Source: Bimuria novae-zelandiae CBS 107.79 (taxonomy: Eukaryota; Ascomycota; Dothideomycetes; Pleosporales; Didymosphaeriaceae). Taken from it: 64,000 bases of DNA. The notes under the pieces are model-generated. The model ran no database searches and was not told the DNA's origin. It worked only from the letters and a program-made list of their open reading frames with translations. Position numbers and translations under genes: made by a program. This document shows, one piece after another, positions 24,831 through 35,381 of this stretch (within the stretch, counting starts at the first letter, position 1; each line of letters begins with the position of its first letter). The stretch spans positions 1,162,303 to 1,226,302 of the forward strand of contig ML976658.1 of assembly GCA_010015655.1 (NCBI GenBank), in the 5' to 3' direction.

Positions 24831-24999
24831 GCGACGCTAGTGTAGGGACCTCTAATAGTTAAACGCCTGCCTAAGCACCACGACGAGCGACGCTAGTGCA
24901 AGGACCTTTAATAGTTAAACGCTTGCCTAAGCACTACGACGACGAGCAACGCCAGTGCAGGGACCTTTAACGGTTAAACGCCTGCCCGAGTACTACAAC
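24831..24999 (+). repeat. Tandem repeat in G2 leader, about three 56-59 bp units
   Basis: Units begin near 24831, 24887 and 24946 with g-c-g/a-a-c-g-c and share the core ttaaacgcctgcc. They lie between the 5' LTR and gag. A further degenerate pair (acttgcttctaag against acctgcttctaag) lies just upstream. This is a plausible expanded untranslated leader. Confidence 0.8.
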
Positions 25000-25079
25000 A
25001 AACGCAGTAAGATAGAGACTAGCACTTACTATAGAGCTTTAAACGCTTAATAAGACGATAAAAGACAATCTTAGTAAAT

Positions 25080-26190
25080 AATACTAACACCACCAAACTC
25101 AAGTATCGAAGCGATAATACAGTAAATAATAGTATAGATAGGCGAACTTACAGCGCGAATAGCAAAAATTAAAAGTACTAATATCTTAGCACCTACTGCG
25201 ACTACTGCTAGTATAACACCCGCGACACCTGCAGCACCTATAACACCTGCGACACCTATGGCAGCGTACAAACCGAAAGGACTTAAGGACCCTAAGGCAT
25301 TTAATAGAACTTAAAGCTAGTATTTACTATAAAAATACTAGATTAAAGCAAAGCTAAGGTCTAAGACTTAATAGTTCTATACAGACCAACTCGCGATTAA
25401 CTATACTTTTAGTTGTATAACAGGCAATGCCAGAGCACGTATCTTCCTATAGGTATTTATTTACGCCGTAACTAGCACGCTTAATTAGTTCTTTTAGTAT
25501 CTTAACGGAGCGTTTAAGGACGCGCACATGGCTAAGACTATAAAAAGCAAGCTTTAAAACATGTAGTAGAAAATACACAACGTACGCGACTTTATTTAGG
25601 ACTTTAACAAGAAAGCTCTAATAGCTAGCCTATTTAACTATGCTATCCTAAAGAGCATGTTCCTACACGCTCTTAATTATAAGTTATAGACCACCCTTAC
25701 AGGCACTATCTTTCCTAAAAGCACTATAATTAAGGAGATGCAATTACACATTACTACTATATTAGATAATTTATAGCGGTTAAAGCTAAGTAGCAAGAAG
25801 AGAGACGCACTACTATAGAATACTACCTTAAGTAATATTTCTGCTAATCCTATAGACTAGGAACTAAGTAGAACATAGATGTAATAAGCGAAATAGGTCC
25901 CTTAAAAGAAGATTAATTAACAACGTAACAATAGATTGTGTTTATAATGTAGAAAGAAAGGCTACTAAATTAAGTCTTACACTCTAAAAGCTACTTAGAA
26001 TCCTAAGTAATAGCTAACTCGAGCCGCGAAAGCGAAAACCAAATTAAAGGCAAAAGATAATAATAACGCGATAGTAGTAGATAATAATAAGTTAGAAAAA
26101 GAGTAGCTCCTAGTCGAAGTCGCGATTAGGAGCCTTCACGAGTAAGCAAGAACACAAGGACAGAATAGGATAAGTTTAAAAAGAAAAACA
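25080..26190 (+). pseudogene. G2 gag
   Basis: The frame begins near 25080 with a helical stretch, then a Pro/Ala/Thr linker (25190-25260: P-A-T-P-A-A-P-I-T-P-A-T-P), then a capsid-like region (P-K-G-L-K-D-P-K-A-F). The zinc knuckle at 25939-25980 has kept the first two Cys, but the His and last Cys are now Tyr. Stops are TAA/TAG. The start codon is uncertain. Confidence 0.85.
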
Positions 26191-29100
26191 TGCTAGCATC
26201 CCCGCTCACAGTACATGTACTAGTTAATTAAACTAATTACACCTTAGCACTAATTAACTCTAGATACCTCTCCTACGCCCTTATAACCTATTCCTTTATA
26301 AGACAAGCCAAACTCGAGCGCATAGCGATTCCACGAAAGCCTATTATAGGGGTAAATAATTAAGTTAGCTAGGTTAACGAAGTTACAAAGTTTACATTTA
26401 ATATAAATAGCTACACCAAGACTAGATTTGCGTATATTACGCTAAATAATGCTAAAGAGGACATTATCCTAGGACGTCCGTGGATGAATTAGAACCAAGT
26501 TACTATTACTTCTATAAAGAAGTTAATATACCTGCGCGCTCTAGGTATTAGAATTCGCAGTTAAGAAGGTAAGGCCCACCTACTAGAGATTTAAGAGGTT
26601 AGCGCCACAGAATTCTAGCGATTAATGAAAATGGCTTAGAGCAAAAACAAGAATCTAGGGGGAGCTATAAAGATATTCGCCGCCTCGCTAGTAGACATTA
26701 ACAAGGCCTTAGCGCCTAAGCTAAAGATTAATGTCCTGTCTCTAGTTCTTAAGCACTAGAGGAAGTATATAACGCTCTTTAATCCTAAGGAAGTAAGCAA
26801 ATTGCCGCCGTATTAACCTAGAATTAACTACGCAATTAAGCTAGAAGAGAAGGAAGAGAAGAAGCCTAAAGCCCCTTAGGGACCTTTATATAACATGTTA
26901 AAGGGAGAGCTTCTAGTGCTACGGAAGGAACCTACATCTCTACTTAATAAAGGTTTTATACGAGTAAGTAATTTACCTACTACGTTGCTAATCCTATTTA
27001 CAAAGAAGCCAGGAAGTGGACTGCAACTATGTATTAACTATAGAGCACTAAACGCCTTAACGAAGAAGGACTAGTATCCCCTACTACTTATCTACGAGAC
27101 TTTAAACAATATTATAAAGGCGAGGTGGTTTACGAAACTGGACGTTATTATAGCCTTCTATAAGATCTAAATCTAAGAAGGGGACGAGTGGCTTACAACT
27201 TTCTAAACACGTTTTAAATTATTTAAATAGCTTATTATACTATTTAGACTAGCGAATGCCCCTAGCACATTCCAATAGTATATTAACTAAATACTCTATA
27301 AATATTTAGACGATTTCTGCACAGCGTATCTTAATAATGTCCTTATCTATATAAACGGTTCTCTTTAGAAATATCGTAAGCAAGTTGACAAAGTGCTTAT
27401 ATAGCTAAAAGAAGCTAGGTTATATCTTAATATTAAGAAGTGCGAGTTTAAGGTTAAAATTATAAAGTATCTTAGCTTTATTATTAAAGCTAGGAAGGGC
27501 ACACGCATGGACCTAGAAAAGGTTAAAGCTATTAAGAATTAAGAGGCGCTAAAGACTATTAAGGGCGTACGAAGCTTTCTAGGCTTTGCTAATTTCTACT
27601 AATAATTTATCCAAAATTTTGGCCAAATTGCCGCTCCCCTTACAAGACTCACAGGCAACGTTACCTTTAGATAGACAGTAGAGGAACAGAAGGCCTTCGA
27701 TATACTTAAGAAAGTCTTTATATCTAAACTAGTGTTAGCCTAGTTCTAAGCAGACCGCGATATAGTTATAGAATACGACTTGTCTAGTTATGTTACTACC
27801 AGAGTACTATCTTAATACAACAAGAACGGAATTTTACGTCCCTATGCCTACTTCTTAAGAAAGAACACGCTTACCAAATACAACTATAAAATCTATAATA
27901 AAGAACTACTAGTAGTTATTAGAGGACTTAAAGAATAGGATACTAAACTTCGATTAGTAGAAAAGTTTAAGGTGGTTACTAACCACAAGAACTTAGAGTA
28001 CTTTATAAAGCCGCGAATATTAAATAAGAGACAGGTTCGCTGGTCGCTTATCCTAGGCAGATATAATATGGAGATCCTCTACAGGCCAGGCAAGCAAAAT
28101 ATCCGAGCAGACGCATTATCCTGGCGAGAGCAGGATCTACCCGCAGACACTAGCGATAACCGACTGTAGAGGAGACTCGTATAAGTCTTAAAGCCCACTA
28201 CATCGTACTATAAGGAATTAGACGATACTAATAAAGAGACAGATATTATAGTAATATCTGTAAAAGTTCGTGCTCTACCCGCCGCAATTTAAGGAAATAC
28301 TTAAGAAGACACACGAGATTAAGATACTATTAAGAACCTCTAGGTTAAGTTAATTAAGAGAGACCTAGTTTATTAAGAAGCACGCTAAGCTATAAAAAGC
28401 AGATAATAGAAATTCCTTATTACACTCTAGATTAAATACTTAATTATAGAATATAAGGTTAAGGACTAAGTGCTCTACTTCCAAGAACGAAAATAGGTAC
28501 TAAATCACGAACCCCTACAAACGTCTATTATTAAGCAGATACACTGTTCTGTGGCTACTAGGCACCTTTGGCAGAGAGATTACATATAAGATAATTGCAA
28601 GAGACTTCTTTTGGCCAGGAATGTCTAACGATATTCAACGATATATACGGAACTGCGATACATGCGGAAGAACAAAACCGTGGAGAGATAGTCTACAAGG
28701 CTTTTTGAAACCCCTGCCAGTGCCCGAACAAATCTGGAAGGAGATCTCGATAGACTTTGTTAAGGGCTTGCTAGAGAGCAACGGTAATATAAACCTTATA
28801 ATTATTACTAATTGCCTAAGCAAAGACGTCGTGTTTATGCCGCTAGCAAACCTAAAAATAGAGATAGTAGTGTAAGCGTTTATTACGTATATTATTACCT
28901 ATCATTAGATTCCTAATGTAATTACGTTAGATCGAGGCAGCTAATTTATTAGCGTATTCTAGACAAGACTCTGCGAGATTCTTTAGATTAAGCAGCGATT
29001 ATCTATAGCATTCCATGCTTAAACTGATGGAGCAACAGAGCGCATGAACAGTACATGGGAGACATACATAAAAGCCTTTGTTAGCTAGGCTTAAAATGAC

Positions 29101-29930
29101 TGGGCACCTCTCTGCCCGCTAGCACAAATTGCAATTAAAGGACAAGACGTAATAACGATAAGGATGTCTCCTTTCTTCCTTTAGCATAGGTATAATATTA
29201 ACCCACTACAGCTAGAGATACCTGCGGGCGCCAATCGCAGAAAGTACACTACACATAAGAGGTCTAACCGCGAGAAAGCCGAGTTTATTATTACTAAACT
29301 ACGCTACCTTGTAGAACTTGCGCAAGCATCTATGGCACAGGAACAGCAAGAGCAGGAACGTTAAGCCAATAGGCATCGCCGAGAAGCGCCACACCTCCGC
29401 GTCGGCAACAAAGTATAGCTAAAATTAGATAAGCAGTTTGCTACAGGCCGAAAATTAAAGAAGCTGGACTAGAGGAGCGCGAAGTACATAGTTATTAAGG
29501 TAATAAATACGCACATAGTTTAACTAAATACACCTCTAGGCCCTTATAATATTTTTTATATTAACTAACTCTGACTAGCAGCATTAGACCCCTTACTAAG
29601 CTAAATAAAGGATAATAACTAGCTACTGCTAATTTAGGTAGATACTAATAGCGTAGATATGTAGGAAGTAGAAGATATATTAGTAAAAGTATGCTAACAA
29701 CGCGGACAGGGATGGAAGTAGTAGTATAAAGTAAAATAGAAAGGCTACCACCTACTAACTATAGAGCTAGCTAAAAACCTCCAAAATACTAAAGCGAAGA
29801 TTTGATAGGAGCAATTTATAGAGCTGTATTAAGACCCTAATATATAACTTCTTCTTGCAGGGTTTTGGCGTGGATCTAATAACCTTCATCCGGACGCCAT
29901 AAGAGAGGAGGGGGGTAATGTAATAGGCTA
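26190..29930 (+). pseudogene. G2 pol: protease, RT, RNase H, integrase, chromodomain
   Basis: The RT box reads Y-L-N-N at 27327-27338 (two Asp lost), preceded by L-C-I-N-Y-R-A-L-N near 27030. The RNase H to connection part at 27972-28169 is open (V-T-N-H-K-N-L-E-Y-F). The integrase zinc and core start at 28621-28875 is open (C-D-T-C-G-R-T-K, then S-I-D-F-V). The chromodomain at about 29655-29850 contains W-Y-K-V-K and K-G-Y; one of its Trp codons is now TAG. The terminal stop falls just inside the 3' LTR. Confidence 0.92.
29900..29918 (+). promoter_or_regulatory. G2 polypurine tract
   Basis: The purine run aagagaggaggggggtaa lies directly before the 3' LTR. Confidence 0.8.
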
Positions 29931-30133
29931 AATATCTTGTTATACTATTCCTTAGTAAAATCCTTAGTGAAACTCTTAGTGCTCTTTTAGACTAAGTAGG
30001 GCCTTAAAAATCTCTTAAATCTTCTTGACAATAACAGCGCACATATAAGTTTGGCCTTATTTGTAGATAGTTTGCTCCTTATCGAATATAATCCTGTTAC
30101 CAGGCATCGGCAACCTTTGCGCAGCCCCTTACA
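29919..30133 (+). repeat. G2 3' LTR
   Basis: 215 bp, ends CCCCTTACA and is followed by TSD GCTAT. Confidence 0.95.
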
Positions 30134-30138
30134 GCTAT

Positions 30139-31030
30139 TCTTACCTTAGTAGCCCTTTTTAGCTTATATAGCTGCCTTCCTTTGCTATTCTTCCTTTTAT
30201 ACTATTAGGCTTCGTTAGTTATAATAACATCCCCGTCCCTGTCCCTTCCTGTGGACCGGATACTAGTTTCCCTTCTAAAGAGTAGTTAAGTGTTGTGCTA
30301 TTTTTCCAGCTTTCGCTTATATAGGTAATTATCTATTTTAATAGCATTATTTATAAGCTCTTCTAGATTATTTACTTTTTCTTAATAGACTAGTTTATCT
30401 TTAACTATTTCTTTTAACCTATTATAGTAGGCGATTATAAGTAGGGCTTCCCCCTATTTATTAAGTTCCGCCATAATCTGCTTAAACTCTAAGGTATAGA
30501 GTACTACTAATTTTTCTTAATATAGGTGTTAAAGGCGTATTTTAGCCTAGTGCTTTTTATTAATAGTACTAAATATTCCTTTTATAGCTTTATAAAAAAA
30601 CTTTTAGTTCTTAAAGGCGTCCTTCGTGGCGTCTAAATTATAATCCTTAAGTTTGCTATTCTTAAGAAAGTTGTTAATTATTAGTCTAGCCTATATAGCT
30701 ACCTTATCCTACATGTTTATATAAGTAACTAGAATTTTATCTTATTCTATCTTAAACCTCTTTAGGTTATAGTAGATAAATAGTTCTATTTACGTTAAGA
30801 ACGTTCCTAGGTAACCTTTTCTAGTATAGGGTTTAGGCTTAAAAACCTTTAGTTAATGCTTTGCATTCTCCTCCTTACTTATTATTTTTACTTATCTTGT
30901 TAATAATTTCTTAAAACTAAGCTATCTAAGCTACTTATTTAGTAATTAGCTTTTTTAGCATCTTTTCTTTATGCACTAAGGCTATAGTAGTTAAATAAAG
31001 TCCTGCTATTATACTATAGGGTAGTTAAAG
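30139..31030 (-). pseudogene. R2 gag 5' part
   Basis: Minus-strand continuation of R2 gag after G2, matching R1 18770-19658 block by block but with more stops. The last bases next to the LTR (gtagttaaag at 31021-31030) are the same as in R1 and mark the internal start and primer-binding side. Confidence 0.82.
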
Positions 31031-31655
31031 TATTATAAGGCTTTTATACCTTATTTTAATCTAAGTTAGGGTAGTAAGGTATTATAGTACTTTATAAATT
31101 ATTTAGTAGTATAAGTTAATATAATACTTAGCGCGGGCTAGATAATCTAATTTTATAATAAATAAAATAACTATTTGTAAAAAGCGCCCTGACTACGGGC
31201 GACTCAGTCTATCCACAGTACTAAGGCGATCCCTTAGAGAGGGAAGAGAAGGGCTGCGGCGAGGGAAGTAGATAGGCGAAAGGCCCGGATAGCGCCGGTC
31301 TAGAGCGGACTAGGGCCGTCGAGGGCCCTCGACCTACGACTCGTGACACTATTAGTCTATATAGGAGAACGTACTCGTATAGAAAATATATAAGTTAACT
31401 ATAAGGAGCGTAATAAAGGAAACCCGTCCTGTATATATATCCTCCTTGTCCTATAGAATCCTATGGTATCCTATATCCTGACTTCGTGGGATCCCATGGG
31501 ATTTCCTGGGACGTTACGTGACCGGGGTCACGTGGTCCCACGGTGTCCCATGGTCTTGGCGTCTAAAACAGCCTGGGACATTACGTAAGCCTGAGGTGGG
31601 ATCCGAGTACCGTCATAAGGCCCGTCGTCCCACCGTCGACGTTTGGATTGTAACA
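31031..31655 (-). repeat. R2 5' LTR, containing insert S2
   Basis: About 447 bp of LTR after removing S2 and one TSD copy, close to the 445 bp of solo copy S4. The outer end is GTAACA at 31650-31655. A CACGTG box is at 31529-31534; the second box has become TACGTG. Confidence 0.9.
31176..31348. mobile_element. S2: 173-bp GC-rich solo-LTR-like insertion
   Basis: TG...CA ends (TGTAAAAAGC...CTCGTGACA) and TSD CTATT at 31171-31175 and 31349-31353, shown against the uninterrupted LTR at 1-440. GC-rich with no RIP signature. It contains a perfect 16-bp palindrome at 31318-31333 (gtcgagggccctcgac). No coding capacity. It is probably a solo LTR or a small non-autonomous LTR element. Confidence 0.88.
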
Positions 31656-31779
31656 CTTACTATTTTAGCTGTTAATAAAGGCTATATCTAAAGTAAATAA
31701 TATGCTATAGTAATATATAATATTTTTTAAAGTATACTATATAACTAACGCGAAAAAATTACTACGCGACGTAATTACT

Positions 31780-31914
31780 AGCCTAAATTAAAAAAGCTTA
31801 CTAAGCTAGAAACGGTGGTAATTATTAAGTATATACTTAATTTAAATTTATAAGGGTTTACGCCTACCCTAGCTATTATATAAAATATAGTAAATAACCT
31901 ACTTACTAAGCATA
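31780..31914 (+). pseudogene. P1 transposase N-terminal helix-turn-helix
   Basis: The frame reads K-K-L-T-K-L-E, then I-I-K-Y-I-L-N-L-N-L and later N-N-L-L-T-K, the pattern of the CENP-B/pogo DNA-binding region of Fot1-type transposases. It is cut by P2 and resumes after 33763. Confidence 0.7.
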
Positions 31915-33761
31915 ACGTGGTTCACCACCGAGCGGGCCAACCCCACCGAGCGGGCCAACTTTGCTAAATGCAGCCCACCTCTAGCTTATACTATAATGCT
32001 ATTACAACATAACGCGTAATAACCTTATACTAAAAGCGCACTATAGCTTACTATTTAAGCTATAATTAAAGATCGCGATAAGAGTAAAAGACGCGTTATT
32101 ATAGCCTTTAGCGTGCCTTAAATAATAGTATAACAATAATGCTAAGGAGCCCTCTCTTAACGCGATTACGAGCCCAACTTAAAGAAGCTAACTAAGCTAG
32201 AGGAGGAGGCTCTAGTCCAACGTATACTTAAGCTTAACCAGCGAGGAATAGGTGTAATAAGGGATATAGTCTAAGATATAGCTAATAATCTACTTGCTAA
32301 GCGCAGTAGATAGGCTATTAGTAAGCACTAGGTAGATAGGCTTAAGACGCGTACGCTAGAAATTAAGCTTTAAAGGAGCTATCTATATAATTGTTAGCGA
32401 GCCCTAAACGAAGATCTACGTATTATAACGCCCTAGTTCGAGCTAGTTACTAATACTAAGGCTAAGTACGGTATCGCTGATGACGACACGTACAACTTCG
32501 ACAAGACAGGCTTTATAATAGGGGTAATACAGGGTTAGATAGTCTTTACAGGCTCTGAGAAGCGAAGCAACCTAAAGAAGATTTAACCTAATAACTATAA
32601 GTAGGTTACTAATATCTAGGGTGTTAGCGCTAAAGGCTAGGCTCTACTACCCTTTCTTATCTTCCTTAGTAAGGTTCTAATCACGTCCTAGTTCTATAAT
32701 CTACCCCAAGACTAGGTTATTAAAGTTAGTCCTAATAGCTAGACGTTAAACAAGCTTAGTCTTACCTAGCTAAGGCACTTTAATACCTATACTAAGGCGC
32801 GTAGTTTAGGTGCACACTAGCTACTAATTATAAATAGCCTCGAGAGCCACTGCTCACACGAATTCCATAAATACTGTAAGGAATAGAAGATTATTATTCT
32901 TTATATACCTCTACACTCATCACACCTCTTGTAGCTACTTAATATAGGTTGTTTTTCGCCTTTAAAGCGGGCGTATAGTAATAAGATTAGTAGCTTAGCA
33001 TGGTACGGCACTAAGTAGATTAAGAAAGAGGCCTTTCTACTAGCATTTAAAGTAGATTTTAAGAAAGTAATAATAAAGGCGAACATCTGCGCAGGCTTTA
33101 GAGGCGCTAGATTAGTCCTACACAACCTAGAGGCGGTGTTATTAAGACTTAATGTAGTTCTTCGTACGCTAACTCCACCTAACGTAGAGGACACCCTATA
33201 GGAATTAAAAACACTAAGTAACCTCCGCGAGATAGAGGCTTAGTTAACGCTAGTTTATAAGCGTGTATAGAAGTATAGAGATTCACTAGTTTCTCCGCTT
33301 CTTAGAGCTATTAAGTAGCTTAATAAAGGTGTTACATTAATAGGGCACGAAATAGTGTTAATATAATAAAAAATAGCAGGGCTTTACAAGGTAGTAGAGA
33401 TAGTGACAAAGGTAAAAAGTTAAAAGAGGAAGTATATTTAGGTAGCTAAGACACTTACAGTAAGAGAGGTAGTTAATTTAATGGCTAAAAAGGATAGTAG
33501 TGGGCAAAAGGAGGGTAAAGAGTCTGCAAAGAGGGTGCGTGGGCAGAGGCGCTGCGGACGTTGCGGCGAAGCTGGCCACAACGCTCGCACCTGCGCAGTA
33601 GAAATTGTAGATGCATCTAATAGCAATAAGTCTAAATAGTATTTCTATATTCTACGAATTATAGTAAATTATAGTGGTGTTGTAGGAGGCGCTTCGCAAT
33701 AGACTGACTTTTAAAAAGTGGCCCGCTCGGTGGGGTTGGCCCGCTCGGTGGTGAACCACGT
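31915..33761 (+). mobile_element. P2: Fot1/pogo-like DNA transposon in P1
   Basis: 1847 bp with TA duplications at 31913-31914 and 33762-33763. TIRs of about 47 bp begin ACGTGGTTCACCACC. Each TIR holds a tandem copy of ccaccgagcgggccaa (31925-31940 and 31943-31958 at the left), 18 bp apart. Length, TA target and transposase fit the Fot1 group of the pogo (Tc1/mariner) superfamily. The TIRs are almost RIP-free while the gene is mutated. Confidence 0.95.
32130..33639 (+). pseudogene. P2 DDE transposase with C-terminal zinc knuckle
   Basis: Cut-and-paste transposase. HTH near 32200-32320. The first catalytic block Y-N-F-D-K-T-G-F (Asp at 32500-32502) is intact. The second block I-I-N-S-L-E-S-H has Asp turned to Asn at 32833-32835. 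The third block reads L-N-I-G with Asp lost near 32941, followed by F-S-P-L-K-R-A-Y. The C-terminus has an intact knuckle at 33553-33594 (C-G-R-C-G-E-A-G-H-N-A-R-T-C) and ends at TAG 33637-33639. About 25 TAA/TAG interrupt it. The true start is not clear; it lies upstream near 31990-32100. Confidence 0.9.
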
Positions 33762-33763
33762 TA

Positions 33764-35080
33764 GCGCTAGTTAGGTTAGTTAACTATAGTCGCGTAACTT
33801 TGTTAAGGAAATAAATTACATTACTATATAATTTAATTAGCTATATAATTATTAGAGAGCTTTATATAAGAATTTAAAAATAATTAAAGCGTAGTTTAAG
33901 CGTATAGCGCGTACTAAAGCTACCTATAGTATTTATAATTAAGATACTTATAAGTTAGGCTTTATAATAGGCAAGATATTATCTTAGCTTATTATTATAA
34001 GTTTAGAGAGATAAGGTAGGCTAAAAGTAATATAGTTAAGTAATTATAAGTAAACTATAGTAATTTTGTAAAATTAATACTATTAGCTAAGTAATTCTAC
34101 CTTTTATTATTTTCCTTAGCTAGTATTACCTCTCTACCTAGTACGAGGATAATAATATACTACACGACTAAGTTTTTACTATTAGTAATAAAAGTTAGAC
34201 TACTAATAAGCTTAAAGTAGAGTAGGTAAAATATTTTATTAAGTATATAGTAGAGCGTAGGATAGGCGCGCGTTAGCTACTTATACTTAGTAATTATAAA
34301 TACTATAACTTACTTAAATTTTAAGAGCTTTATAAAGAGAATAATATTTATACTTTTTATATACTATTATATTTATTACATCTCTTATAGCTACTTAATA
34401 TTAATTACTTTTTGCTGTTAAAGCATGTATATAGCTACTAGATTAAGAGCCTAATACGCGACTATATTAACTATATTATAAAACTAGAGTTCTTACTAGC
34501 CTTTTGCGTAGCCTATAAGTAGTTAATTATAAAGGAGAATCTTTACGTAAACTTTTAAGGCGCTAGCCTAGTCCTACACGACCTAAAGGTAATAATATTA
34601 AAGCTTAATATTAAGCTTCGTATGCTAACACTACCTTTACTAAAAGTTACTTTATAAAAAGCTTAAATACTGTGTAACGCGCGCGAGTTAAAGACTTAAT
34701 TAATATTAATTTATAATAAAATTTAAAGGTATAAGAGCTTATTACCTACTTCTATTATTATAGTGCTTAATTAACTTAAAAAGGTCCCTAAAGTAATAGC
34801 TTATAAAAGTACGCTTATACGCGACTAGATTAAAAGGCTTAAAAAGGCTAATAAGGCTATCATGATACGTAGAAAGTCAAAAAGAAAGTTAATATAGTAG
34901 TATAGCACCTTAATAAGAGTAAAGGCATAGAAGATTATTGCTTAAAAAATATTTAGTAGTAACTAAAAAGTAAAACGCGTTAAGCTAAGGCGTAATTAGG
35001 TGCTAATTAGTAGGCTTTAACGCGCTATAGCTACTATAAAAAGACTAAGTATAACACGCGAACGTGTATAAAGCATACTA
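33764..35080 (+). pseudogene. P1 transposase, catalytic and C-terminal part
   Basis: Continues P1 after P2. A block G-F-I-I-G-K-I near 33960 marks the first catalytic motif. The second and third motifs are near 34270-34420. A zinc knuckle near 35015-35070 reads R-Y-S-Y-Y, then K-Y-N and R-T-C, with all but the last Cys and the His turned to Tyr. It is saturated with TAA/TAG. The tract 35081-35215 is untranslated sequence and the TIR. Confidence 0.8.
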
Positions 35081-35381
35081 TAAATACTACTTAATTTAAA
35101 ATAATAATTATATATAATTATTATACCGCGTTGTTAATTTAGATCACTGTAAAGGCAATAGAAGGTTACTAGGGGAATAACTTACTTATAATAACGGCTC
35201 GCTTATAAAGTACGTTACGCCTTTTTCGAAATCGCCAGCACATGCAAACATGCCGAAAACTGTAAGACTACCTAGCAATAATACTAAGTTTGTAAAATAT
35301 ATAAAGTATAGTAAAAAGCAAGTGTCTTGCTAAATCTATTACGCAAGCCACTACCTAACTAGAAACTTTTTAAGATTAATA

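Larger units (their letters stand above)
24431..30133 (+). mobile_element. G2: full-length Ty3/gypsy chromovirus in R2 gag
   Basis: 5703 bp with TSD GCTAT at 24426-24430 and 30134-30138 and 215-bp LTRs (24431-24645, 29919-30133) running TGTAATAGGC...CCTTACA. It carries gag with a mutated knuckle, pol with RT, RNase H and integrase, and a C-terminal chromodomain. It differs from E1, R1 and R2: pol runs almost into the 3' LTR and leaves no room for an antisense ORF. Confidence 0.96.
1..31655 (-). mobile_element. R2: outermost Ty3/gypsy chromovirus, heavily nested and RIP-damaged
   Basis: Minus-strand LTR retrotransposon. Its 3' LTR is at 1-440 (the first few bases lie before the window) and its 5' LTR at 31031-31655. 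Both share the same U3, which differs from that of R1. The internal region is split into 441-756, 20142-24430 and 30139-31030 by insertion of R1 (TSD GTTAT) and G2 (TSD GCTAT). Without inserts it is about 6.4 kb. The order gag, protease, RT, integrase, C-terminal tail is readable on the minus strand. Its own TSD would be CTTAC (31656-31660); the partner lies outside the window. Confidence 0.85.
31661..35215 (+). mobile_element. P1: Fot1/pogo-like DNA transposon, 5' end displaced
   Basis: A RIP-saturated element whose body is 31661-31914 plus 33762-35215, split at a TA by P2. The right terminus, read inwards, is acgtactttataagcgagc, ending at 35215 before TA 35216-35217, and resembles the P8 TIR. 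No left TIR is found after 31655, so R2 probably inserted in the P1 leader and the left end lies before the window (inference). Confidence 0.7.

Noticed and set aside
24831..24999. CRISPR-like array
   Set aside because: Units are whole tandem repeats without distinct spacers, in the leader of a eukaryotic retroelement.
25071..25271. Minus-strand open frame rich in Val/Ala/Gly, looking like a membrane segment
   Set aside because: It is the antisense shadow of the Pro/Ala/Thr linker of G2 gag.
31176..31348. S2 as a copy of the C1 LTR (both 173 bp)
   Set aside because: The sequences are unrelated; the equal length is coincidence.
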